From assembly GCF_030811855.1 (NCBI RefSeq), contig NZ_JAUSRN010000015.1:104839-168838 (forward strand): 64,000 bases of DNA, given 5' to 3'. The notes beneath the pieces are model-generated. The model saw only the letters and a program-made list of their open reading frames with translations, was not told the DNA's origin and ran no database searches. Within the stretch, counting starts at the first letter, position 1. Each line of letters begins with the position of its first letter. Shown here one piece after another: positions 16,856 to 27,700 of this stretch. A program made the position numbers and the translations under genes. The DNA is from Variovorax paradoxus. GTDB lineage: Bacteria; Pseudomonadota; Gammaproteobacteria; Burkholderiales; Burkholderiaceae_C.

Positions 16856-19084
16856 ATGAGGGCATTGGCACTCACCACCCGGTTCAGGGACGGCGCCTTT
16901 GAGGGGGATGCGTGCCTGCTGGTCTATGACGAAGTATCAATCTCGGGCGCGATCATTGGCGAGGATGTGAGAGACGTTCTTGATCGCAGACCGAACACGC
17001 CACACATTTATGTCTTTGCACCATTCCATACCGAAGGCGCTGTACTGGAAGCCGTTCAAGCGGGAACCGGAGTTCGGCGCGCGAATGGCGATCTTGCGGT
17101 CTTGACGCTTCGACGCGACGGCGAGCGAATGAAGTTGCTCGCGCTGTGGCAGCAGGTCGAGCGGGATGTTCCGCCCCCACCGGCTGTCGACGTGCCACTT
17201 GAAATGCAAGAGGGCTGGCTGTTTGATCTCTTTGATCGCCATCGTGGCTTGGTCGATGCTCCGCCAGGGGTTCACTTCGGAAAGGCCTCTGGAAAACATG
17301 CGGACAAGTTCTTGCGTACCAGCAGCGTGTTACTTTCCACGGCCGCTTGTGGACTGCTGGGCAGTATGGCTTTTGCGAGGCGGCCAACAGGCGAAGTGCG
17401 ACGCATTTTTGTGGATACAGCTCCGTTGCTATCGGTAGTGTTTGCTATGTACCGGATCGCAACCGTGCATGACTTGTGGCAGTCGCTGCCGCCAGCGCGC
17501 TCGTTCAGTTCATATGGAGGATTGGAGCAACTTCCGTCGATTGGCCATGGTGATCTCGCGATCATCTCCGCGTCGACCTCAGGAGGACTTGCCGGAAGGC
17601 TGATCGAGGAGGGTTTTCGCGAAAACAACGTGCTCACGCTTTACATCCTGAAGTCGACGCCCACGATGACGGCCAACGGAGCGGTGTTGTGCGATCTAAC
17701 TTTCCGGCCGGGCCGGACTTTTGGATACCCTCAGATCACCAATCAATCCCATCAGCAGTGCAGCTTCTGTAATCGCGGCTGGTTGTTGGCGGAGCTTGAG
17801 GGCGACCAGTTTCTTCTCGAAAAACGCGGCGTCAAGCGACTGCGGTCGAACAACGAGTCGCAGACTGAAAGCTCTCGCAAGACCTTCGATCTGCTAGCTC
17901 GCCAAGACGTCTTGCGAGCACGTTTCTATTCGCAGGGCAACCATCGCACGGATGTAGCCGTCGACGCGGAGAAAATACTGACTCGTGACAGCCCCATAAC
18001 CGCATCCTTCATTCGGCTAATGGTGCGCTTTACGCCGGTGCCCGTGACGTACGTCATCTTGGTCGATCTGAGCGAGGCATGTTTTCAGCACCTGGTTGAG
18101 AAGGCTGGACTTCAGGCTCTATTCGCGAACGCGCATGTGGTGACTGGCGATCAAGTCGGCCAACTCCCGATCGTTGAAGGAGGAAACGTTCTGGTCATGG
18201 TCGGATGTTTGTCTGACCACGCGAAACTGCGAGGAATCAATGCCCAACTCCGCGTGCGAACGCCACGCGGTTGCGTCGCGTATCTGTCGGCCGTGACCAT
18301 CGCGGATTCCGGCAGAAATTTGAGCGACCTCAAAGTCTTCCTTTCGTGGGGCGAACACGGCCCGGAGACTTTCATATACCGGGCGGCTGTCGATCTGATG
18401 TTGCCCTGGCGCGGCGACCAACCGTCTTCTTGGGATCGCGAGCGAGAGTTACTTCTGCGGCTCGATGCCGACGTTCAACTTGATGCAGCTTTGCGAGATC
18501 GCCTGGCAGTGCTCAATGGCGCCTCTTGTGAAGGCGACGGCCTTTTCTTGCCGGGGCAAAACGGTAGCTTGCGAATTGCCACAGATTTCGTATACCTCAA
18601 TACCCAGCAAGACATTGAATCGGTGTCGCAAGCTGACATCTATGCCGTGGTGTCGAATCTACTGGCCAATGCCAGATGCGGAAACGAGGGATTCAAGGTC
18701 GCGAACAAAGAAGCACCTGTCATCCGCTGGAGTCAGTCGGTGTATGGGCAAGTGCTCGTGTCGCCCGCGACGCTTTGTCCGTCCAACTTTCGAGACTACA
18801 ACGACTCGATTCTGCGTGCTGCTTTCTTGCGCGCGGCACACCCCGCAGAGTTGAACTATGCCGTCGACGAAGCTTGCAGCGCCGAAGTGCTCGACATACT
18901 GATCGCCGAAGTCGACGCTTGGCGCGAACGGAAGGGTGATGCATTGCCGGAATTTCTGATGTCGCTCGCCAGCGGACGTTTGCGGTTGAGGCCAGTGCAT
19001 CTTGAGAAGTTCAGAGCTGTACTCGGGGCAAGTTCAGTTCCGCCATTTCTCCTTCAGCTTGCGAACGAAATTCCGCAGGACTGA
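16856..19084 (+). CDS. Large protein with phosphoribosyltransferase-like segment, partner of GHKL ATPase
   Basis: 742 aa. Residues about 140-260 resemble the start and core of orotate-type phosphoribosyltransferases: HFGKASGKHADKF (compare the family's HFxLxSGxHSxxY), IFVDTAPLLSVVFA, and IISASTSGGLAG at the place of the PRPP loop. A Cys pair, CSFC (302-305), follows and could bind metal. The N-terminal 110 residues (LLVYDEVSISG, IYVFAPFHTEG) could be a second alpha/beta domain. The C-terminal 400 residues are not recognised. The PRPP-loop acidic pair is replaced (Ser-Ala in ISAST), so normal catalysis is doubtful. Four bases separate it from the GHKL gene. PRTase-like domains have been proposed as conflict effectors, and the combination looks undescribed to me. 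Confidence 0.6.
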   Translation: MRALALTTRFRDGAFEGDACLLVYDEVSISGAIIGEDVRDVLDRRPNTPHIYVFAPFHTEGAVLEAVQAGTGVRRANGDLAVLTLRRDGERMKLLALWQQVERDVPPPPAVDVPLEMQEGWLFDLFDRHRGLVDAPPGVHFGKASGKHADKFLRTSSVLLSTAACGLLGSMAFARRPTGEVRRIFVDTAPLLSVVFAMYRIATVHDLWQSLPPARSFSSYGGLEQLPSIGHGDLAIISASTSGGLAGRLIEEGFRENNVLTLYILKSTPTMTANGAVLCDLTFRPGRTFGYPQITNQSHQQCSFCNRGWLLAELEGDQFLLEKRGVKRLRSNNESQTESSRKTFDLLARQDVLRARFYSQGNHRTDVAVDAEKILTRDSPITASFIRLMVRFTPVPVTYVILVDLSEACFQHLVEKAGLQALFANAHVVTGDQVGQLPIVEGGNVLVMVGCLSDHAKLRGINAQLRVRTPRGCVAYLSAVTIADSGRNLSDLKVFLSWGEHGPETFIYRAAVDLMLPWRGDQPSSWDRERELLLRLDADVQLDAALRDRLAVLNGASCEGDGLFLPGQNGSLRIATDFVYLNTQQDIESVSQADIYAVVSNLLANARCGNEGFKVANKEAPVIRWSQSVYGQVLVSPATLCPSNFRDYNDSILRAAFLRAAHPAELNYAVDEACSAEVLDILIAEVDAWRERKGDALPEFLMSLASGRLRLRPVHLEKFRAVLGASSVPPFLLQLANEIPQD

Positions 19085-19317
19085 CGGTTGTTCGCCGCCT
19101 TTGGGCGATCGGCGAGACAGCCGGCGTAGTCCTGCCATATTGGTCGTGCGGCAGCATTCATTTGATGAATCAATACCCTGGGCCACGTCATTGCCCAACA
19201 GCCGACTGCTTTGAGTTTGCGCATGCCTCCAATCCCGGGTCTGATCTGAGGCGGCGAGCACTGAGCTTACGGGCGGCGACGAACGAGCTGCGGAACCCGA
19301 AGCCGCACTTGGTGACG
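19085..19317. other. Intergenic 233-bp stretch, nothing recognised
   Basis: Between the end of the PRTase-like gene and the end of the TPR pseudogene (convergent) there is no supported gene. A short GC-rich inverted element follows the stop, but no T-run was seen. Confidence 0.25.
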
Positions 19318-19900
19318 TCAATTTAGGTATGCGCCCTTGCTCGCGTCGATTTTTTTGATGAAGGCTCCCGCTTCGATCGACATTTCCGATCCCTTGGGCA
19401 GGAGATCCTCGGTTTTTCTCAGGTCGGCTTCGGCTCCCTTGAACTTCCTACGTGGAAGTAGGAAACGCCTCGGCCGTAGTGCGCCAATGCGGAGTTCGGA
19501 CACGACTCGATCACCAAGGAATAGTGCTCGACGGCATCGAAATAGCGTCCCCGCACTCTGGCGATCGCACCGAGACCATTCTGCGCTCTAACAAACTGCG
19601 GGTCTTGTCTCAGCAGTTCTTCGCACACCATTTTCGATTCGTCATATCTGCGCTGGAAGAAGAGAACGGTTCCCAGTTCGTGCGCTGCAACCGATTCGTC
19701 GGGTGTTGTCTTGAGCATCTCGCGATAGAGGGATTCGGCTTTGTCGTAATCCTCGCGACTCGCAAATCTGCTCGCATCAGCATGGCGGGAATCTGATTCA
19801 CTCCGATCGCAACTTTGATGTATTCGAGACCTTCATGCTCCCGAGCCGAGTCCAGCTTCTCTTTCCCGACGGCAACGCGACGGCAGCCAGCAACGTGCAA
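19318..19900 (-). pseudogene. TPR-repeat protein gene broken by two frameshifts
   Basis: Three overlapping reading frames on the reverse strand each carry part of one TPR-type protein. Frame one (about 19900-19765) gives GLEYIKVAIGVNQIPAML and RADLRVAR. Frame two (about 19770-19450) continues with EDYDKAESLYREMLKTTPDE and later GLGAIARVRGRYFDAVEHY. Frame three (about 19450-19318) ends with FKGAEADLRKTEDLLPKGSE. The joins near 19765 and 19450 each need a one- or two-base shift. An intact ancestor would be a helical repeat protein of about 190 aa. The start is not defined. Sequencing error is possible, but two independent shifts favour decay. Confidence 0.6.
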
Positions 19901-19988
19901 ATTCTCTTGGTCCTAGCTCGGCCGGACTTATTTTAGAAATGAGATCAAGGCGCAGCGACAAAGGACGCATCGCCGGATGACGCTCCGT

Positions 19989-20570
19989 TCATGACGGTTG
20001 GCCGCGCACGATTCGTGGCCCTAAACGATCCAGCACTTCTTCTGTTGTGAAAGTTCGCGGATTTCCCGAAGCAACAGGCCTTGGGTGCATGCGGACGCGC
20101 AGGATCACGAGTTTCGATGCTGTGCGCGCGTAGCGCTCTTCGGGAGTCGGGACCGGTATCGGGATCCAGATCGTCGAGGTTCGGACTCGGCGCACGGGCC
20201 CCATGGTGTCTGCTCCGGACGGGAACGTCGGCCCGATGCGGTCGTTGCTGGAAAAGACATCGTCGCCCTCCAGGACCGAACGATCGAATGGGCCGTCTTC
20301 AATCGTGAAGGCCACCATGTTGAGCATTCTGGCCAACTCGGCTGCACGAAAGAGCGCGAACGCTTTTGTCGTTCTCTCTGGGGTCTTATTCGAACCCCAG
20401 AACTCCACGCGGTAGAGCAGTTCGCCAATTGCTTCAGAGGCATAGCCGAACGGCTCCTGCCCTTCACGCATCGGGCGATACGGTGTTGACGGTTGTGTAG
20501 TGCAGGCGAACAAGGCCGTCGTCAGAGAGAGGATCGCTAGACAGCGGCGCCTACGACGAGAAGTCGCCAT
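19989..20570 (-). CDS. Putative outer-membrane lipoprotein (CC0125/CC1285-like)
   Basis: 193 aa from ATG 20570. The N-terminus is Arg-rich, followed by a hydrophobic stretch and a lipobox-like LFACTT, so it is a lipoprotein. The mature part starts with STPYRP and contains GYASEAIGELLYRVEFWGS and an ALFRAAELA helix, the pattern of the CC0125/CC1285 lipoprotein family (function unknown, cell envelope). A longer frame begins at 20702, but its first 44 residues do not belong to a signal peptide. It is separated from the CDI locus by one small gene. Confidence 0.75.
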   Translation of the reverse strand: MATSRRRRRCLAILSLTTALFACTTQPSTPYRPMREGQEPFGYASEAIGELLYRVEFWGSNKTPERTTKAFALFRAAELARMLNMVAFTIEDGPFDRSVLEGDDVFSSNDRIGPTFPSGADTMGPVRRVRTSTIWIPIPVPTPEERYARTASKLVILRVRMHPRPVASGNPRTFTTEEVLDRLGPRIVRGQPS

Positions 20571-20778
20571 GCGATCTGCATCTCGGGTTTTGCCAGCGTC
20601 ACTCAATTTCATGGTGGATTGGAACATCAGATGTCGGGCCGCCGTAGCCAGTGCGAGATTGCGAGGCTGCGTTAGATGAAGACGGGAAGGGCGTGAAGAC
20701 ATGAAGGTGAGGGTTCCAATGCCGGGCCCGTGCGGATCGGGTCATCGGTCTGAAAGCTTTCCGAGGGCGCTTATTTGC

Positions 20779-21219
20779 CTAAACCTCTCGCCACTGCTGT
20801 GGAATTCGCGGCCGTTCGACGAAAGCCTTCATGCCCCGAAGACGCGACCCGCCTCGGAGTAGATGGCCCTTTGTCCAATACCGGCCGGTGACCCGGGGCA
20901 GTATCGCGAGATATGTGGAGACCACGATGGCCGCGGCGCAGTCGAGTTCCAGGATGTCGGCCACATCGAACGCCCGGAGCCCGGTCTGTCCACGTGCGCC
21001 AGCAGGCCGCCGGATTTCGACAAGCGCCTCCGCCGCCAACTCGCGGTCACTGCGCGGTGTGCCGTTCGGATGCATCACCCATTGATCGACGTCTTTGGCC
21101 GTGAGGCTGCTTCGAAACATGCAGACGATCGGGATGCATTTGCGACGGGCGGCGTCGATCATGACCGGAACCTCCATCGTCCAAGAGAACGTACCCGCAC
21201 CATCGACAAGCGCTGCCAT
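20779..21219 (-). CDS. Hypothetical protein, 146 aa
   Basis: The ATG at 21219 has a good ribosome site (AGGGAG eight bases upstream), which decides the start over a longer open frame from 21483 with poor composition. The product opens with MAALVDGAGTFSW, superficially like a LAGLIDADG motif, but the rest (VMIDAARRKCIPIVCMF, AAAIVVSTYLAILPRV) does not follow that family. No family was recognised. It lies between a lipoprotein gene and the cdiA promoter region. Confidence 0.45.
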   Translation of the reverse strand: MAALVDGAGTFSWTMEVPVMIDAARRKCIPIVCMFRSSLTAKDVDQWVMHPNGTPRSDRELAAEALVEIRRPAGARGQTGLRAFDVADILELDCAAAIVVSTYLAILPRVTGRYWTKGHLLRGGSRLRGMKAFVERPRIPQQWREV

Positions 21220-21761
21220 TTGGCTGCTCCCTGAAACTGTTCTGAAATCAGTATCTCGCGGGTGCCCACCATCCAGAGCAGGGCGCTCGCCGGCTGCCGT
21301 GAGGTTTCGCACGAAAAGCGTGACCAAAAAAAGAAGCCCACCGAAGCTGGCAAAAAGACTGAGCGAACAGTCTTCAGGAAGATCGCTCGAAAGCGACGGT
21401 CCCTTTATGCCAGAGCGCCAAAACACCGGCCGTGAACAAATGCGCGGTCTTTGGTGAACAACTGTGTTCCGCCCTGGCTTCACGCCGGCTTTCGCTTTTG
21501 GTGCTGGCGCTGCGGATGTCGAATAGCTGGGCTCGCATAGAACCTAAGCGTTATTCGCCGGGGTGCGTCGTTGCGGCGCCACGACTTGCGGTGTGAAGTA
21601 AGTGGCGCTTTCGAACTGAATCCTCGCGCTTGACGTTTCGTTGGCACTTCTTCTCGCTCCTCGATCCCAGAATCCGGGCATGGGGCCGCCGACATTGGCG
21701 TCCCGGCACATTGCGTTTCGCGGCGTGCGTTGCCTTCAAGCGATCAGGGAAGAAGAACGAG
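21220..21761. other. Upstream region of cdiA, about 540 bp, no gene supported
   Basis: Open frames here on both strands are short, Arg/Ser-rich and lack ribosome sites. The cdiA promoter should lie in this stretch, but no clear -35/-10 pair stood out. A purine-rich stretch (GGAAGAAGAACGAG) before ATG 21762 serves as the ribosome site. Confidence 0.4.
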
Positions 21762-24700
21762 ATGAATAAAAATCTTTTTAGGGTGATTTGGAGTGCCGCG
21801 CGTGGGATGCGGGTCGTCGTTTCCGAGGCCGCCGTCACGACGGGCAAAGGCGCTTCCAAGGCAACGGCAGTGACCACCAGCGCGCTTGCCGGGGCCCGTG
21901 CACCGATGCTCGTGGGCGCCGCGCTCGCGGGCCTGCTGGCCGCCCCCTATTCGCATGCCCAGATCGCCGGCGCGTCCAACGTCCCCGGCACCTTGCGCCC
22001 CACCGTGCTCGTGGCGCCCAACGGCACGCCCCTGATCAACATACAAACTCCGAGCGCAGCCGGTGTGTCGCGCAACGTCTACAGCGATTTCAACGTTGGC
22101 ACCAATGGCGCCATCTTGAACAACAGCAGGACCGCAGCCACCACGCAGCTCGGCGGCATCGTCCAGGGCAACCCCTACCTGGCCACGGGCGCCGCGAGAA
22201 TCATTCTCAATGAAGTGAACAGTGGCAACCCGAGCCAGCTGCGCGGCTACATCGAAGTCGGCGGGCAGCGCGCCGAGGTGGTCATCGCGAACCCGGCCGG
22301 CATCAACATCGAGGGAGGCGGCTTCATCAATGCCAGCCGCGCCACGGTGACCACGGGCACGCCGCAGTTCAACGCGTACGGCGGCCTGGACAGCTTCCTG
22401 GTGCGCGGCGGCACCATCACGATCAACGGCGCGGGTTTCGATGCCAGCAGGACCGACTACGCGACCATCCTCGCACGCGCCGTGGAAGCCAACGCCGGCA
22501 TCTGGGCGACCGAGCTCAAGGTCATCACTGGCGCGAATCAGATCAGCGCCGATCACAGCCAGATCACCCCGATCGCGGGTACCGGCACGGCCCCCACCTT
22601 TGCCTTGGATGTCGCAGCCCTTGGAGGCATGTTTGCCGGGAAGATTTTTTTGGTGGGCACCGAAGCTGGTCTGGGCGTGCGCAATGCCGGCACGATCCAG
22701 GCCGCGCCGGGCACCACCGCATTGGCGGGCGCGGGGCAGCTCATCGTCACCCAATCTGGCTGGCTTCAAAACATCGGCACGATCCAGGCCACGGCCGACG
22801 CGAACCTCTCGGCCGCGAGCCTCGCCAACAGCGGCACCATCTCCAGCGGCAGCAACCTGAAGGTCACGACGCAGGGCAACCTGACCAACGCGCTCAACGG
22901 CACGGGCGGCGCGCTCGAAGGCCAGGGCGTGCAGCTCGCGAGCACGGCGGGCGACATCGACAACCGCGCCGGCGTCATCCGGCAGACCGGCAGCGTTGCG
23001 CTGACCTTAGCCGCGCCGACGCTGAGCAACACCAGTGGCGGAGTGATCGGGCTGGAGCCCGCACCGGCACCGACCGCTGGAACGGGCGGAACGACCACCA
23101 CGGGGACCACATCGGGCGGCACCACCGGCACGGACTCGACATCCAGCGGCACCACAACCACGACCAGCGGAACCACCACCACAAGCGCGCCGGCCCCCGC
23201 ACCGCCCCCCATCGAGCCGGGCATCATCACCGCCGCAGGGGCGCTCTTGAACGATGGCGGCAAGATCTACGCCGGTGGCCCGATCACGCTGCAAAGCGCC
23301 AACTTGATCAACAACGGCGGCACGCTGAGCGTCGCCAGCATGGCGCTGAGCCAGCCAAGCTTTTCCAACCACGGGGGCACCCTCAACGTCTCCGGTGCGT
23401 TCACCGGCAACCTGGGCACCTTCGACAACTCGGCAGGGACGCTGAACGCCGGCAGCCTGAACATCGCCACCAGCGGCGACCTCGTGAACACCGACGGCGT
23501 GCTGACCAGCGCGACCGGTGCGAACCTCTCCGTGGGCGGGACGCTCGAGAACACACGTGGAACGATCTCGGCGGTGGGCAGCCTGAGCGCCAACGTGGCC
23601 GGGACCACGGTCAACGACGCCGGAACACTCGTCTCCAATCAGGCCCTGACGCTCCACACCGGCGCTCTGTCGAATACACAGGGCAGCATCCAGTCGGCGC
23701 AGGCCGGTGTGCAGCTCGCGGTGGCGAACCAGCTCCTCAACGGCAGCGGCGGCAGCATTGCCGCGGCTACCGACCTGAATGTGCAGTCCGGTTCGCTGAT
23801 CAACGGCGGCAGCCTGCGCGGCGCGAACGATGCGACCGTGGCGGTCGGCGGCACCCTGGCCAACGACGGCAGCATCACGGCCGGGCGGAACACGACGATC
23901 ACCGCTGGCAGCCTGCAAGGCAGCAGCACCGGCGTGCTCGGCGCCGGCATCCAGGGCGACGGCACGCTGGCTGCGGCGGGTGACTTGGTCGTGACGACCA
24001 GCGGCGCCTTGGTCGCCCATGGCACCCACCTCGCGGCGGGCAATGCCACGCTGCAAGGCGCGAGCGTCGATCTCTCGGCCAGCCAGACCAGCGCCGCGAA
24101 CCTCGCGCTCACGGCCACGCAAGGCAACGTGACCACCAGCCAGGCCGCGATCACCACGCCTGGCACCTTGAGCGTCACGGCCAACAGCAATGCGGCGCAG
24201 ACGCTCGTGAACGACGCCGGCCATTTGAACGCGGGGCAGTTGCAGCTCAGTGTCTCGAACCTGGTCAACACCAACGGCGGCGAGATCGTGCAGACCGGCA
24301 CCGGGGCGACCACCATTGCCGTCGCGGGCAATTTGAGTAACGACGGCGGGCGCATCGCGAGCAACGGGCAGGACCTCACGCTGCAAGGCGCGAGCATCAC
24401 CAATGCGGCCGGCAAGATCGAGCATGCCGGTACCGGCACCCTGAGCATCGGCGGTGGCAGCTACAGCGGCAGCAACGGCCAGATCACCGCCAACGGCGCG
24501 TTGTCGGTAGCCATGTCGGCGGCCTTCAACCAGGACGGTGGAACGACCTACGCGCAGCAAATCGACGTGTCGGCCGGCTCGCTGAGCAACCAGGGCGGCA
24601 GCATCGTCCAGGTGGGCACCGGCGCCACCGCTCTCAATGTCGGCGGCGCCTTGACCAACAGCGGGGGAACCATCGCCAGCAACGGCGCCACGACCATCGC

Positions 24701-27700
24701 CGCCGGCAGCTTGGAGAACCAGGGCGGCTCGATCCGTGCCGCCGGAACCTCCAGCCTCGGCCTGAGCGTGGGCGGCCTGCTCGACAACAGCAAGCAGGGC
24801 GTGATCGGCGCGGGCGGCAATACCACCATTATGGCCGGCAGCCTGAACAACAACGTCGGGAGCGTGACCGCAGTCGGTGATCTGACCGCCACCATTGGCG
24901 GCGCTGCCACCAACGTGGGCGGCACGCTGGCCGCCAACGGCAACACCACGCTCGTGGCCGGCACGCTGGACAACAGCGGCGGAACCGCAGCAGCCGTCAC
25001 GGGGAACCTGAGCGTCACGACCACCGGCGCGACGGTCAACAACGGCGGCACCTTGCAAGCCGGCGGCGCCACCACCCTGGTCAACGGCGGGCTGAGCAAC
25101 CGCGGCGGCAAGGTCTTCGGCAACAGCGTGTCGGTGGACACGCGTGGCAATACCCTGGACAACAGCGCCCAGGGCACCTTGGCGGCAACGACCACCGTCA
25201 ATCTGAAGTCGGGCGCGCTCCAGAACGACACCGGCCTGGTGCAAAGCGGCGGCGCCATGACCATCGACACGAACGGTCAGGCGCTCACCAACACCAATGC
25301 ATCCGGCTACACCAACGGCCAGGGCGGCATCACCAGTGGCGGCACGCTCAGCCTGACCACCGGGGCCGTGGACAACAGCGCCGGATTCATCGGCGCTGCG
25401 GGAGACCTCGGCGCGTCCACTGGCCAATTCACCAACGCCAATGGCGGCTTGGTGCTGGGCCAGTCCAAGTTGGCGATCAACACCAACGGCGCGAGCTACG
25501 ACAACAGCGGTGGCCAGACGCAGGCCGTGGGCGACCTCGGCATCAACGCCGGCAGCATCAGCAACAACGGCGGCCTTCTCCGGTCGATTGGAACGACAAC
25601 GCTGAACGCCGGCACTATCGTCAACACCAACACCCAAGGCACGGACCAAGGCATCGAAGGCCAGAACGTCGTCATCAGCACCGGCAACCTGATCAACAAC
25701 GCCGGCGCCCTCCGGGCCGATGTCAACGCCACCCTCACCAGCAGCGGGCTGATCGACAATTCCCTTGGTCTGATCTCCGCCGGAGACACGCTCACGGTGA
25801 GAGACCCCGGCACGCCCAAGACCCTGTCGGTGCTCAACACCGGCGGGACCCTGGTCGGCGGCAAGAACGTCGTGCTCGACGCGGGCTCGGTCACATGGGA
25901 TGGCAAGCTGCTGTCGCTTGGCGACATGAGCCTGGCGGTCACGCAGGACATCACCTTCGCCGCGGGCAGCGAGACCGTTGCGAACAACAATCTCACGCTC
26001 TCCACGACCGGTGACATTAACAACAGCGGCCGGCTGGCCGCCGGCAACGACCTCACGCTCTCGGCCAAGGACATCGACAACACCGCCACCGGCGACATCC
26101 AGGGCAAGACCACCACCCTGAACGCTTCGGGCACGGTCACCAACCGCGGTGTCATTGACGGCGGCACCACGCGCATCAATGCAGCCACGCTGAACAACCT
26201 GGGCACCGGCCGCATCTACGGTGGTCAAATCTCGATCGGCGTCGGTACGCTCAATAACGATGCCGAGACGGTCAACGGCGTGGCCTCGGCCGGCACCATC
26301 GCCGCGCGTCAGCGCCTGGACCTCGGCGTCACCACGCTCAACAACCGCAACGGTGCGCTGATCTTCAGTGATGGCGACATCTTCATCGGTGGCACGCTGG
26401 TTGACGGCAAGGCCACCGGCTCGGCCGGCACGGTGAACAACCGCGCCGCGACCATCGAGGCCACACGCAACATCGACATCAAGACGAATGTCCTGAACAA
26501 CACCAACGGCGGCGTGACCTGGACCACACAGACCGTCTCCGATGGCACGCAGCACACCGAATATGCGCTGCCCGGCAGCGCGACGCGCTACGATCCGAGC
26601 CAGCTGGTTTTCGTGATCACGCAGGGACCGGCCATGGGCGTCCTGTGGCGCAGTTTTGTCAACACTGGCATTGGACCCGTATCCGGACCGTTCGCGGGCA
26701 TCCTGGTCCCGTCCGCCAGCTATCCTAAGTCCCGATACGGCGCCTACTATGCGAACCCGCCGCGCAACAGCAGCGATCTCACGGGCACGCGCCAGATCAG
26801 CATCGACTTCAGCGAGGAGTTCACGGAGCCCGGCGCCTGGTATTCCCGGACCGACCCGATCTGGGCCACCTTCGGGGTGATGCCCCCGGCCACCGACACC
26901 CCAGCCGACGATGCCCAGCGCGCGGCCTATCTTGAAGCCCACCAACGCCTGGACATTGCCACAGCGGCGTTCATCACGGACGTCTACGACAACTACGCCC
27001 GCTCCTACTACGCCTGGGTCTATACCGAATCGACCACCACCCCGGTGCTGCAGACGTCGTCGCCCGCCCGCATCATCGCCGGCGGCAAGATGGACATTGC
27101 GGTAGGCAGCGGCACCAACGACATGAGCCAGATCCTGGCCGGAGGTGCGCTCACTGTCACCGGCGGAACAATCACGAACAAGAACGTCGAGATCTCTGGC
27201 ACGCAGACGCGCACCGGGGTGCAACTGTTTCAGGCCGGTCTGGGTGACGGCGAACAGATATCTCCCTACAACACCAGCGTTCCCATCACCGTGACCCTGG
27301 CCGCCGCGCGGCAAGAGGGCAACGTCACCGTGTTTGGCAGCGGCACAGCTATTGGCACCTTGACGCCCGGCAGCACCAACCAGGGCGTCGCCAGCGCGAG
27401 CGGCGTCAATGCCGGCGGCCCCACGGGCGTGTCAGGCGGGACCGGCACGCCAGTGAACGCGCCGGGCGCGGGCACGGGCGGCGCCACAGGCCCTATCGTC
27501 CATTCGATCATCGAGGTGAAGCTGGCGGCCAGTTCCGGGACCACGCAGGTCGTGCGGACCACCTTGCCTGGCCTGACGGTGCCCACCGCCAGCCTGTTTC
27601 GCACGCATCCGGAAGCTTCCAGCCACTACCTGATCGAGACCGATCCGAGATTTGCCAACTACCGCAACTGGCTCAGCAGCGATTACCTGCTGAACAACCT

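Noticed and set aside
19989..20702. Longer start for the lipoprotein gene
   Set aside because: The added 44 residues precede the Arg-rich signal peptide and would prevent export.
20779..21219. LAGLIDADG homing endonuclease (ALVDGAGTF)
   Set aside because: Only one short segment resembles the motif. A second motif and the family core are missing.
23007..27314. 1435-aa open frame on the reverse strand inside cdiA
   Set aside because: Antisense shadow of repetitive high-GC codons. The composition is Arg/Val/Gly-rich without domains, and the + strand carries the haemagglutinin repeats.
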